NCBI GenBank assembly: GCA_002786025.1
Contig: NHNW01000026.1
Span: 455,251-519,250, forward strand
Direction of reading: 5' to 3'
Origin: Zasmidium citrigriseum
Taxonomy: Eukaryota > Ascomycota > Dothideomycetes > Mycosphaerellales > Mycosphaerellaceae
Length of the DNA stretch: 64,000 bases
Shown: positions 22,791 through 31,939 of the stretch, one piece after another
How positions within the stretch are numbered: position 1 is the first letter of the stretch
How the letters are laid out: the number at the start of each line of letters is the position of its first letter
Made by a program: the position numbers and the translations under genes
Notes under the pieces: model-generated
Databases searched by the model: none
Told to the model about the DNA's origin: nothing
Seen by the model: only the letters and a program-made list of their open reading frames with translations

Positions 22791-24425
22791 ATGGATATTC
22801 TTGATTATGATTACGTTCTCTCATACGACGAAGAACATTCATCGACTGAAGTCGTAGAAAGGGAAACTGACAGGACGTACCTTGAAGACCCAAGCCTTCC
22901 ACGTGGGAAACTCAGCAATCCGCTCAGATCCCCTCCGAACGTCGAGACCGAGTACAAAAGCGAAGCCGTTGAGAATAGCATGGACTATGCCAAAGCAGTT
23001 GGGACGCTTGACCGAGACGGAGACGGAGAGGACCTGGTTGACGAAGTTCTCCAGCTACGAGAAGAAACTGAGCTGCACATGCAAGCAATTGCCAGGCTCC
23101 AGCAAGACAATCGCAAGCTGGCAGGCGAAATTGCACGACTGCGAGCTGAAAGCAATCAGAAGAGCTCGGACGAGTACTTCGTCAAGACATGGGACAGTCT
23201 GAAATACAGAATCAGCAATTGGGCGTTCAAGCATTTCCAAGACAGGCCGAAGATACCAAAGGGCTCGGCTATGGATAGAACTCTCACAGACTTGGTCCAT
23301 GATACAGTGTCGTGTATGGGCTCGGATCGGCTGCGACTGCTCTTGGTTCAATCGCTCGTATGGCGTCAGCTTGAGTTCAGTGTCTTGCATAAGAATGCTG
23401 TCCTTTGGGCAGGTCAGCATCGCCAGGCGCTCAGAGAGCTATCGCAAGCAATAGAGCAAGGTACGTACCTCGAACTTCTTGGGGATCTTGACCACTGACG
23501 GCTCACGACTGTAGTGACGGAGACTGAAACGAACCCCAAAGGCCTAGAGCTCCGTGACCTCTATCGCTGGAGGGCGTTGACGGCCGCCGTACTGCCTCCG
23601 ACAGTTGATCAGAAAGTGATCCTCGAAGTCACTTATCAGATCGTGGACAAGATTTCAAGCAAGCTGCTTCCGTACTCCGCAAGCTCAGTTGGCAGTTCGA
23701 GTAAATTTCGCAAAGAACTCGAAGACATTGTTCTTGAATCCATATCATTGTGTCTCGACTTCGATCAGCAGCGCGCTCAATTCAAGGTCCTTCGTGCGGA
23801 GGGCCGTAACGGGGAAGAGTCGGATTTCTGGGCGGACACTCGTGGCCTGCAGATCGAAAGTGGTGCGGGTGAGGACAAAGGCGAATGTTTCGTCAGTCTT
23901 GTGGTGGTGCCGGGTTTGCATCGCTTCGGGGACGCGGATGGAGGTAGTCTGGATCAAGAGGTGATTATCGCGAAGTGCGTTGTGGAAAGCAGCAAGTTTC
24001 GAGGCAAGCGTCAGGACATGCGGGCCGCCAGGAGCCAGAAGGAAAGAGCGCCCCAAGCCGAAGCCAACGGCAAAGTCGGTGCTGTACAACAGGGTCCGAA
24101 GAGAAAGATGACAGCAGAAGAGGTGCGAATCATGCAGAGCCAAGAGCAAAGGTCGAAGCAACCAGCCCAAAGCATTCCTCGAAAAGGCGTCCCAGGAGAG
24201 TTGCAGAAACGTCCAACTGCAAAGTCAGACAGGAGCCTTGAAAAAGAGTCAAAAGACTCAGGAAAGAGTGGACGTAGCTTCGGGGAAAGGGCAAAGAGGC
24301 TGTTTTCCGCAAAAGCGATGGACGAGGAAAAAGATCAAAGTCGGCCTCGAGAGGAAGAAGAGAGACGAGAAGGCTCAACGACGCTCGAGCTTTCCAACAA
24401 ACAGGATGCCGCAAGCAGTAATTGA
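22791..24425 (+). CDS. Coiled-coil protein of unknown function
   Basis: Two exons, 22791-23460 and 23515-24425, with a 54-nt intron (GTACGT donor, CTGTAG acceptor; phase 1), giving 526 residues. I do not recognise the family. The N-terminal 80 residues are acidic and look disordered; residues about 82-125 form a heptad-like coiled coil (LREETELHMQAIARLQQDN); a globular helical region follows with an aromatic-rich stretch (TWDSLKYRISNWAFKHFQDR) and a long helical block across the splice junction. The last 130 residues are highly charged, rich in Lys, Arg, Glu and Gln, and probably disordered with nuclear-signal-like clusters (QQGPKRKMT). It follows the GTPase by 379 bases on the same strand, so a joint function is possible but not shown. 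Confidence 0.78.
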
Positions 24426-24563
24426 AGATCTGAACGCCAGTCATGTTTCTGATTGCAGAGAGAAAGAGACAAACTCAACGAGAAAAGGAAAGGGGTCAAG
24501 TCATCAAACAATTAAATATGGTATCCAAAGACGCCTCGCCCAATGCTCTCCCAAACCCAGCAC

Positions 24564-25358
24564 CTAGTAAGTAATAACCGCACTCTTATTCACAAACTCC
24601 CTCTTCACCTCCTTTGCAACCGCCCTCTCAAACATCCACCTCCCCACATCCCTCCTCTGAATCGTATACCCAATCGCCGGCTTCTCCTCCGTCCCCTCCC
24701 TAACCTGTTCCAACCCGAGCCCCTCCCCATCAACAAGCAAACTCGCCTTGACATTGACAAAACCCCTAAAAACCCTCTCCGCCTCGGGCTTCTGCATATG
24801 CTCCGTCAACCGCTCTTGCAAGACCTTCTTGTCCACGTGCGGGACGTGCAGGCACCAGATGTATAGCCAGTGGAATGCGAGGGGGACGTCGCGGGGGCAG
24901 CCTTTTGCGGGGATGCCGGTGGTGGACATGTTTACGAAGAAAGGGCGCTGGGAAGGTGGGGTGTTGGTTTCGCGGGCGAGTTCGACGGCGGCGGTGAAGA
25001 GGGCGGTGCCGACGTCTTGGCAGATTGTTGGGTCTTCGAGGGTGACGGGGTAGATTATGGACCATTGGAGCTTGGGGTTGCTGCCGACGCCGGAGACGAT
25101 GTGGGAGACCATGCCGCCGTTGGGGGCTGTGAGAGTCTTTTTCACGGCGGCAGGGTCTTTGGCGTTGCCTTGGATGATGGTGAGGTGCGAGTCGATGGCG
25201 GAGGCGGGCACGTTCTTTGCTTTGAGCGAGGCGGTGAGTTTGGAGGGTGTGCGGGCGAGGGCGATGCAGGTGTGGCCGGCTTGGAGGGCGAAGGCGAGAC
25301 AGTGGCCTGCGCAGTCGCCTGTTGCGCCAAAGAAGGCGATGGTCGGTGAGGTGGTCAT
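24564..25358 (-). CDS. NAD(P)-binding Rossmann-fold (SDR/NmrA-like) protein
   Basis: A 264-residue single-exon ORF. The N-terminal dinucleotide-binding motif is clear: a hydrophobic strand then GATGDCAGH (residues 11-19), followed by a second strand ending LARTPSKL (the site that normally reads the NADP 2'-phosphate, with Arg and Lys present). The later stretch FFVNMSTTGIPAKGCPRD sits where the catalytic Ser of an SDR is expected, but a normal YxxxK catalytic pair is not obvious, which favours the atypical SDR/NmrA-like group. The C-terminus (EFVNKSAVITY) is compatible with the family. It is convergent with the coiled-coil gene (138-bp gap). Substrate unknown. Confidence 0.85.
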   Translation of the reverse strand: MTTSPTIAFFGATGDCAGHCLAFALQAGHTCIALARTPSKLTASLKAKNVPASAIDSHLTIIQGNAKDPAAVKKTLTAPNGGMVSHIVSGVGSNPKLQWSIIYPVTLEDPTICQDVGTALFTAAVELARETNTPPSQRPFFVNMSTTGIPAKGCPRDVPLAFHWLYIWCLHVPHVDKKVLQERLTEHMQKPEAERVFRGFVNVKASLLVDGEGLGLEQVREGTEEKPAIGYTIQRRDVGRWMFERAVAKEVKREFVNKSAVITY

Positions 25359-26280
25359 CGTCAGGTCTGTTGGTGGTCTGTTGCAATGGCTGTTGGTTGT
25401 AGTAGTCCAAAGATCCCGTTTGTTGCTGTGGTTAACGTTTGGAATGCTCTTTTACTACAGAAGAGAGCCGTTCATACTTATACCATTCAGCTCATTCAGC
25501 TCGCTACGCCGCACGAGTAGTTCTGTTGATCTGCCTCCGGTAGCTCGCCGTTTCTCCGATCATAGCCACGGTGACGATGGAGACATTGGCCAACACAACG
25601 GTCTTGCCTAAAGGCTCTGCCACCGACTAGGGCTCGCACACCATCGCGTATGTGGTCAGGTACGGACAGCATGGCGTGGGATCCAATGAGGTGACGTTCG
25701 GAGGAACAGGAGTCGGACCAAGTCGAATGCGAGCTGGCTGACAAGACGAACGAGGTCATGGTTAGTCAGGACGCGAATGCGAAGCTGTTCACAATTCCTC
25801 CGTCTCGCATAAAATCGCATTTATGCAACGTCATAGTCCAAGAAGATGTGCGAAGGATTCTGTTGGCAATCCGCGCAGAGTCCGCGGATTGAGAAGATAC
25901 ATATACCTTCGAATGAAAAAGACTTGGATTGCAAATGGAGGTTCAAGGCTGTTCGGAATAGAAGGCTTCTGATTGGTATTCCCTCAGTCACACGAGGACT
26001 GAGAGTCCGTTTTATGACATTGATACACCTCCTTGGCGTGTGTGCATTGATGGCGTACGTCTTCAGAGTCTCTCGTTGCTGCATATTGTCCCAAGAGGCT
26101 CATCGCATACAAGCATTGCACAAGCATCGTAAGCATCAGAAGCTTGCATTGCCCGGAAGTATTCCTTTTCGGTAGGGCCGAAGGTCTGGCTGGTAGCGGC
26201 CCCTTTGCTTGCTTGCAGAGTCGCGGGGGGTGCCCGTCATTGACCTCTCATTCTCGTCTCCGGTTCAGTCCATAAGATTA
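25359..26280. other. Intergenic, 0.9 kb
   Basis: Lies upstream of the Rossmann-fold gene and downstream of LSM5. Several short frames on both strands (longest about 109 codons, 25846-26175 plus) have no conserved sequence that I recognise. Confidence 0.45.
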
Positions 26281-26733
26281 CTACTGGTCCAGACCTCCAG
26301 GGATCAGCTGCCACATGTCAGCATTTGGTCTAGCAAGTGGCTAAGAAAATCCTCTTCATACCATGCAGACGTTGTTTCCGTTCAACAGAATCTTGGGGAG
26401 CTTTGTCGGGTTGCCGCTGTAGTCGCTGTGGGATGTCAATGGGCGTCCGTGCCACCAAAACAATTTCTCGTCATGCTCACTATTCGGTGACATCCTCCAG
26501 CACCATGTCTATGAGGCAGTGAGCATTGTACCTGCCACTTTCCTGGTATGGGTATACATACTGACGAAATCATCGAAGCCTTGCAGAGTGCCGCTGAATT
26601 CTGCAATGCTGTTAGTACTGGTCGCTTGCTGTCGCCGACTTTGCCGCCCACCCTTGTCGCCCTTCATGATGACCCAAATCTTCTCGCCAACGCATCGATC
26701 GATGAGCTCCAACGGGAGCAGCTGGGTGGACAT
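26281..26733 (-). CDS. LSM5: U6 snRNA-associated Sm-like protein LSm5
   Basis: Five exons: 26733-26652, 26600-26562, 26508-26481, 26425-26362 and 26307-26281; introns of 51, 53, 55 and 54 nt; phases agree and give 79 residues, the normal LSm5 length. The Sm1 motif begins [21 protein letters not shown], then [20 protein letters not shown] is rebuilt across three exons, and the Sm2 motif reads [15 protein letters not shown]. It forms part of the LSm1-7 (cytoplasmic mRNA decay) and LSm2-8 (nuclear U6 snRNP) rings. Exon 3 has 28 nt and exon 5 only 27 nt of coding sequence, so automatic gene finders may miss it. The first intron uses a weaker GTGGGC donor. Head-to-head with the exonuclease gene over 170 bp. 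Confidence 0.95.
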
Positions 26734-26903
26734 GGTGGTTGTTGAAGGCTATCGCATGTTCTGGCTGGTTGGATGTGGGATTCGGAAACGGAGAAGCCAA
26801 AGTTCAGGCACCAAACTCTAAAGACACGTGATACCGGGAGCTCGGGCCCCATTGCCGCCTAAGCTAGCGGGAAACATTCACTTGCATTTGACTTCAAACA
26901 CGA
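26734..26903. promoter_or_regulatory. Compact bidirectional promoter (LSM5 / exonuclease)
   Basis: Only 170 bases separate the two divergent start codons, so both promoters and both 5' UTRs must share this stretch. It is GC-rich near 26838-26860 with no obvious TATA box. Direct reading of spacing; promoter activity is inference. Confidence 0.6.
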
Positions 26904-29900
26904 ATGTTTGGCTGCAATGCCTCCATCGGCATGTTCCACTCTGCGCCCGTCCTCCTCGACGCGGCTACTCGACTCCGTCCCGGCAGCATGTCTGTGTCAA
27001 TGGCTCTCGAGTCGCCAGTGCCACCGGCGGCGAGCCCAAGAATGCCTTCGACTCGACCGATAGACCACCGATGGGACAGATCTCGAGGGATTGTTTTCAA
27101 TAATGTCAGGAGACCGTTGACGTCTGATCAGACTGGGTTTCCTGCCAATCCTATCTCCTGTGCGCGCTTTTCAACGACAACGAGACGAGACAAGCACGCT
27201 CCCATCGGGATGCTTCGCAAGCCCAGCGACAACAAGCCCAAGCTTACCGAGACTGGCTCGTCTCAGGCGCCCAAAGGAATGCCGGCTAAGGCATTGTCTA
27301 AGGGCGCTGTGGAGGCAATGCAACAGGATATCGATGAGAAGGCCAAGCAGATACAACAGCTGCAGAAGAGCAAGCAAGAGACTGAGGAGGAGAGAGACGG
27401 TTTGCAACGAGAATTGCAGACGTCGAGGACCAGATACGCTGAAATGTTGGAAGATCTCAAGATCGAGAAGGAAAAGGCACGTGAACAGACGAAGCGGTCT
27501 GCGAAAGAAGAATATGGACGCAAGATTCGGGAGTTGAATAAGTCGCATGACAACAGCATCGCCGACCTGAAAGCTCAGCACCAGGCGGAAATCTCGAGAC
27601 TCGAGCAAGAGTACAAGCAGGAATTGGAACGTGACCCAAGATACACAGCTATTGTACATGAGATGGAGAAGCAGGAAGAACAGCGCAAGGCAGATCGTCT
27701 GAGAGAACAGGAGCAGCATCTTGAGAAAGAAGAGAAACTCCGTGAATCTCAAGATGAGACTCAGCAGCTACAAGACCAGCTTAAGGCGCAGATTGAGGAG
27801 GCAGAAAAGAGCGAGATACAGAGCCTGGAGAAGCTCAATGAACGATCACAGCGCACCGAGAGGGATCGCAGCAACTACACCGTATATCGCACTCTCTTCG
27901 ATGATTACAGGGAGAGTGTTTACCCTGTGCTCGACCAGCTCCGCGATACTGGAAACGACCTCGAATCCGAGGTTGAGAGATGGCTTAAGTCTGTGGGCCA
28001 GCTGGAGGATTGGAAGAAGCACGTGAATAAACTTTTCGACCAACATCCAAAGTACAAGGCCACGGGCAAAGCCATGCTTGACTTCCTACAAGAGAAAGCC
28101 GCCAATGCCGACGCTGCTTGTGGGGTGCTGGGCGATCTTGCGGGTACATTGCATTCAGACCTCCAGACGACGAATGCACTATCCCACGATTCTCGGCAGC
28201 TTACACGGATTCTACGATTTAGTGAACAGCCGACCGTCTACGAACTGTATAAAACAGCACTGCGGATCACCCTGACGGATATTTTCTTCGCGCAAATCAA
28301 ACGATGCGAGGGAAAGATGGGCGAGATCAGCGAGAAGATGCAGGCAACGCCAGAAGCTGAAGCTCAAATCCCATTGCGAAAAGATTACGAGAAGTGGAAG
28401 GACCAGCGCAGCTTGATTCTGAAAATCAGCGCCATCGCAGAACACCAAATCGAGATCCGTGCTCTTGAGGCACTGCTGCAGGACTCTACCACGGAGAAAA
28501 TCGTGTATCTGGAGACTCGAGATGCTAAGCAATACTTAGCTTCAGTGGTTGACGATTACCGCGAAATCAGGGACGACTTCAGACGAGGTCATCAACAAGT
28601 CATCAAGGAGTACCTCGAAAAGGAACAAGAAAGCAGGAGCAATATCAATGCACTTGAGTCATCGATCAGGAGACATTCGATCATCCAATTCGAGACTGGC
28701 GAACTAGACGAGGAAGTTGAGCAGAAGAGAGTGGACGATCTGATCAACGCCCGGATTGCTGAGGAGCGGACATTGCTGGAAAAGGATCTTGGTGTGTTGC
28801 TGCCGGAGTTGAAGAAGAAGCCGGCCACGATGAGAGAGAGGAAGCAGGCGCAGAGAATCCCGTCCAGTACCAGTACCAGCATCTCTACACTGAGAAGCAG
28901 TCTTGCTTCGGCTGTGTCGTCCTCTGCTGTGCGGTCAAGCTCAGCTCCTGCAGCTTCTCGGCCAAAAGGGAAAGATCTCAAGTCACTGCCCGTCTATCAG
29001 AAGGAGATTGAAAACTTGAAGCGTAAGCGAAACAAACTTCTGGGTCTTGTGAACGGAGACGCTGAGAAACTTGATGAAGCAGCAAAATTGAAACTCGAGG
29101 CGGTGACCCACAATCTTGAGAACGTCAGCCAACGTGTCTTGGAAATTGAGCAGCGAGCCGAAGCAGAGAGCAGCCAAAGTGGCCCTGCGAATACGTCCGT
29201 GCCAAAGACAAGCGACTCTGCCCCCAAGGGCGAGTCAAAGGAACCCAAGAGGGAAACTAGACGCCAGCGCTTGATACGACATCAACCTGGTCCCAGGATC
29301 CGCAAATGTCTAGGAGAAAGCACGCTCCCGAAAAAGGGTAAAACAAAGGCAAAAGGTCAACTGAATCTCAGTCCCTCCAAGCCCATGCAGGCCTATCATT
29401 CAACATTGTCTCATCATCTTGGTGTCGCCACCGAAGGTGCCAGTCGCATGGACATTGAGGCTCCAATGAGCTGGATGGAGCTTTCGGAAGAGGCGAAAAT
29501 GAGGACTCTACGGGGCATCACTTCTGCACATGCTGCTGACAATTCTGAATGTCACATGGGGTTGCCCTCTTCACATGACCTATCCGACGGCTCGCAGTCT
29601 GCCTACATGGCGAAATCCTCGGACAACCCTGACGATTCGACGTCTCAAGGAACGCCATCTGTGGAAACAGACGCAGCCTCTCAAGTGATAGACGCCCAAA
29701 CTGAGTCGGCGACAGCTGAAGACGAACCGGCTATGCCTCTGACGTATTCCATCCCGACCGAAGCCTATCGTGTCGCTGCAATGGCCTCATCGAGCTCCAG
29801 TGGAGCATACTGGTCCCATAAGCTGTACAAAGGCGCCGATAACATCGCACCAAAGGTCCTCTACTGCACCAGTTTCGACAAAGCAGAAGAACGAGCGCAG

Positions 29901-31166
29901 GAATTCGTCGGAAAGCCCATCCTTGGCTTCGATCTGGAATGGGAGCCGAAGTCCTCGCTCGCAAATGGCAACATCAAGCGCAACCTCTCACTCATTCAAA
30001 TCGCCGCAGAAGACAAGATTGGTTTGTTCCAGATCTCCTTGTTCAAGGGTGATAGCGCGGACGATCTAATGCCGCCGACACTGCGCAAAATCCTTGAATC
30101 GGCTGATGTCATCAAGACTGGCGTCAATGTGTCTGGTGACATGAGACGAATGAAAGCCTGTCTCGACGTGGAAATGCAAGGAGTCATGGAGCTCAGTCAC
30201 CTTTACCGAGTTGTCAAGTTCTCGGCTCAAGAACCGCATCTCGTCAGCTTCAAGCTGGTGTCTCTGTCCGAGCAAGTCCAGAATGTGCTCCTGCTGCCAT
30301 TGAGGAAAGACGACGTCCGCATGAGCTCATGGTCTAGAACATTGAACGTGGAGCAAACGGACTACGCAGCTACCGACGCATACGCTGGATTCCAGTTATA
30401 CCACAAGCTGGAGAAACTACGCAAGAAGATGAGCCCGACACCTCCACGACCGGCTTTCTTCGAGACCATGCAGCCGATTGTCTTGGGTAATGGCGATGTT
30501 GTCGAACGCTCTGCGAAGAAGTCGGCAGCCAGCAAGAGGCCAGCGGCAGCCGCAGGGGCTGAAGAAGGTGAGGAAGACGAAGAGTTTTTCGATGCTCAAG
30601 AGGAACTTGATACCTACGAGCTTGCGTCGTCTGATCCTTCCAAAACTGATTCTGCGTCTGGCGTTCCGCATCCTGATAGCCTTGCCGTTGCAAGCGATGA
30701 GGTGGAGGTTGCTTACCCTACGCTTCCACAGGTCCCGGAAAACGCAGCAAGCGTGGCAGACGAAGTGATCAAGCAGTCGAATCAGGAACTCCAAACGGCG
30801 GAAACAAACGAAAGCAAGTCGACAAGCCGGCCCTCGACAGAAGCAACGACAGCAGCCGACACCTGGATTGCCACCTACCGCGAATCACATCCACAAGCTC
30901 GCCCCTCGAGCCTGCGAGCATACCACCTCTGGCACATGCAAAACCTCTCCCTTCAAGCCGTGGCCGCCGCCATGCGCGAACCTCCACTGGCACTCACGAC
31001 AGTTGCGAGCTACGTCTTGGAAGCGGTGAAGGTGGAGGGCCTGGAGTATGATGTCGAGAGGGTGCGGGAGCCATTGGAGGTCTTGCCTAGGAGTGTGTGG
31101 GGTCGGTATCGTGGCATTGTTGAGAGAGTCAGGAAGGCGGAGAGGGAGAGGGGAAGGGAGTTGTAG
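26904..31166 (+). CDS. Large coiled-coil protein with C-terminal DEDDy 3'-5' exonuclease domain
   Basis: A 1420-residue uninterrupted ORF. Residues 1-95 are rich in Arg, Ser and Thr and include ARFSTTTRRDK, which looks like a mitochondrial presequence. A long charged coiled coil covers about 130-320 (QQDIDEKAKQIQQLQKSKQ), helical sequence continues to about 640, then a Ser-rich linker (PSSTSTSISTLRSSLASAVS) and Lys-rich disordered segments. The exonuclease fold is at about 995-1185 with DEDDy residues Asp1010 and Glu1012 (GFDLEWE), Asp1079 (VSGDMRRM), Tyr1154 and Asp1158 (DYAATDAY), closest to WRN-type exonucleases. An acidic stretch follows, then a helical end at about 1325-1420 with a helix-turn-helix look (SLQAVAAAMREPPLALTTVASYV). 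No helicase is present. The role could be nuclear or mitochondrial DNA/RNA processing; the fusion to a coiled coil is unusual. Confidence 0.9.
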   Translation: MFGCNASIGMFHSAPVLLDAATRLRPGSMSVSMALESPVPPAASPRMPSTRPIDHRWDRSRGIVFNNVRRPLTSDQTGFPANPISCARFSTTTRRDKHAPIGMLRKPSDNKPKLTETGSSQAPKGMPAKALSKGAVEAMQQDIDEKAKQIQQLQKSKQETEEERDGLQRELQTSRTRYAEMLEDLKIEKEKAREQTKRSAKEEYGRKIRELNKSHDNSIADLKAQHQAEISRLEQEYKQELERDPRYTAIVHEMEKQEEQRKADRLREQEQHLEKEEKLRESQDETQQLQDQLKAQIEEAEKSEIQSLEKLNERSQRTERDRSNYTVYRTLFDDYRESVYPVLDQLRDTGNDLESEVERWLKSVGQLEDWKKHVNKLFDQHPKYKATGKAMLDFLQEKAANADAACGVLGDLAGTLHSDLQTTNALSHDSRQLTRILRFSEQPTVYELYKTALRITLTDIFFAQIKRCEGKMGEISEKMQATPEAEAQIPLRKDYEKWKDQRSLILKISAIAEHQIEIRALEALLQDSTTEKIVYLETRDAKQYLASVVDDYREIRDDFRRGHQQVIKEYLEKEQESRSNINALESSIRRHSIIQFETGELDEEVEQKRVDDLINARIAEERTLLEKDLGVLLPELKKKPATMRERKQAQRIPSSTSTSISTLRSSLASAVSSSAVRSSSAPAASRPKGKDLKSLPVYQKEIENLKRKRNKLLGLVNGDAEKLDEAAKLKLEAVTHNLENVSQRVLEIEQRAEAESSQSGPANTSVPKTSDSAPKGESKEPKRETRRQRLIRHQPGPRIRKCLGESTLPKKGKTKAKGQLNLSPSKPMQAYHSTLSHHLGVATEGASRMDIEAPMSWMELSEEAKMRTLRGITSAHAADNSECHMGLPSSHDLSDGSQSAYMAKSSDNPDDSTSQGTPSVETDAASQVIDAQTESATAEDEPAMPLTYSIPTEAYRVAAMASSSSSGAYWSHKLYKGADNIAPKVLYCTSFDKAEERAQEFVGKPILGFDLEWEPKSSLANGNIKRNLSLIQIAAEDKIGLFQISLFKGDSADDLMPPTLRKILESADVIKTGVNVSGDMRRMKACLDVEMQGVMELSHLYRVVKFSAQEPHLVSFKLVSLSEQVQNVLLLPLRKDDVRMSSWSRTLNVEQTDYAATDAYAGFQLYHKLEKLRKKMSPTPPRPAFFETMQPIVLGNGDVVERSAKKSAASKRPAAAAGAEEGEEDEEFFDAQEELDTYELASSDPSKTDSASGVPHPDSLAVASDEVEVAYPTLPQVPENAASVADEVIKQSNQELQTAETNESKSTSRPSTEATTAADTWIATYRESHPQARPSSLRAYHLWHMQNLSLQAVAAAMREPPLALTTVASYVLEAVKVEGLEYDVERVREPLEVLPRSVWGRYRGIVERVRKAERERGREL

Positions 31167-31939
31167 ATGTGTGGAGGAGTCTTTGGATTGCATAGCGTGG
31201 GATCGGGTATGCATAGCGTCTTTCGGTTTGTGCTTTTGTTGATGCATGGTGTATAAAGATGCTCTGAGCTGAGTAGATGGCTCTGATGAGAACGTATGGA
31301 AATGGGAATGATCTCGGCTCGTTGATCAGAAGTCAAGGTGCCGCTCTTTGTCGCCCATTCGTGAACTCTGCGCCGGAGTAGCCGCAGATTCATAGCAACA
31401 GCAACCATTCCTTGTCATTGAGTGAGCTCCGCCTCCAGGTGCCACTCTTCGCCCTTGTATACTTTGATCGAAAGGCTCAAGGACTTTGAACTCATCCAGG
31501 AGGACGAACAAGACAAGTAAACCAGAGCAGCGGCGGCCTTGACCCTGTTTTGTTGAATCCGGCAAGGATGAGTTCGATATCATTCATCCCGCCTCAATTG
31601 GGAGCTCGCGTTTTGTCCAGGGCCCAACGCCGCCGGTGGCGTGGAACGTCGCATATAGTACAATGTGCCTTGTTGGAATCCGAGACACGGTCTGAGATGT
31701 CTTGTTGCTGCTCTGGAAGGTGACATTCGGAGCAAAGGTAGGTGTTGTGAGATTGAGTTCTGGTTGCAAATGGACGACGGGTCGGATTTGGTGCCTGTTG
31801 ACCAGACATCAAGACCGGCTGCACGCTCCAGGGGTTTTCCGATCTTGGGTTAGGCCATTACCTCAACAAGATCACTCATAAATGCACATTCCGTCTCCCG
31901 GACCCTTACTTGAAATTGGCCGTGGAGGACATGCCCATG
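31167..31939. other. Intergenic / convergent 3' regions
   Basis: About 770 bases between the exonuclease stop and the end of the first array paralog. It contains the small CxxC ORF listed separately; otherwise nothing is supported. Confidence 0.45.
31594..31809 (-). CDS. Possible small CxxC...CxxC protein (low confidence)
   Basis: A 71-codon ATG-started ORF with two Cys pairs, CSEC and CTIC, separated by about 26 residues, a spacing compatible with a zinc ribbon, followed by a basic tail (RHRRRWALDK). The sequence looks protein-like but the ORF is short, lies in a convergent 3' region, and I know no matching family. It could also be the 3' UTR of the first array gene. Confidence 0.25.
   Translation of the reverse strand: MSGQQAPNPTRRPFATRTQSHNTYLCSECHLPEQQQDISDRVSDSNKAHCTICDVPRHRRRWALDKTRAPN

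Noticed and set aside
24870..25349. 159-codon plus-strand ORF rich in Gly and Asp
   Set aside because: Mirror frame of the GC-rich Rossmann-fold gene on the other strand.
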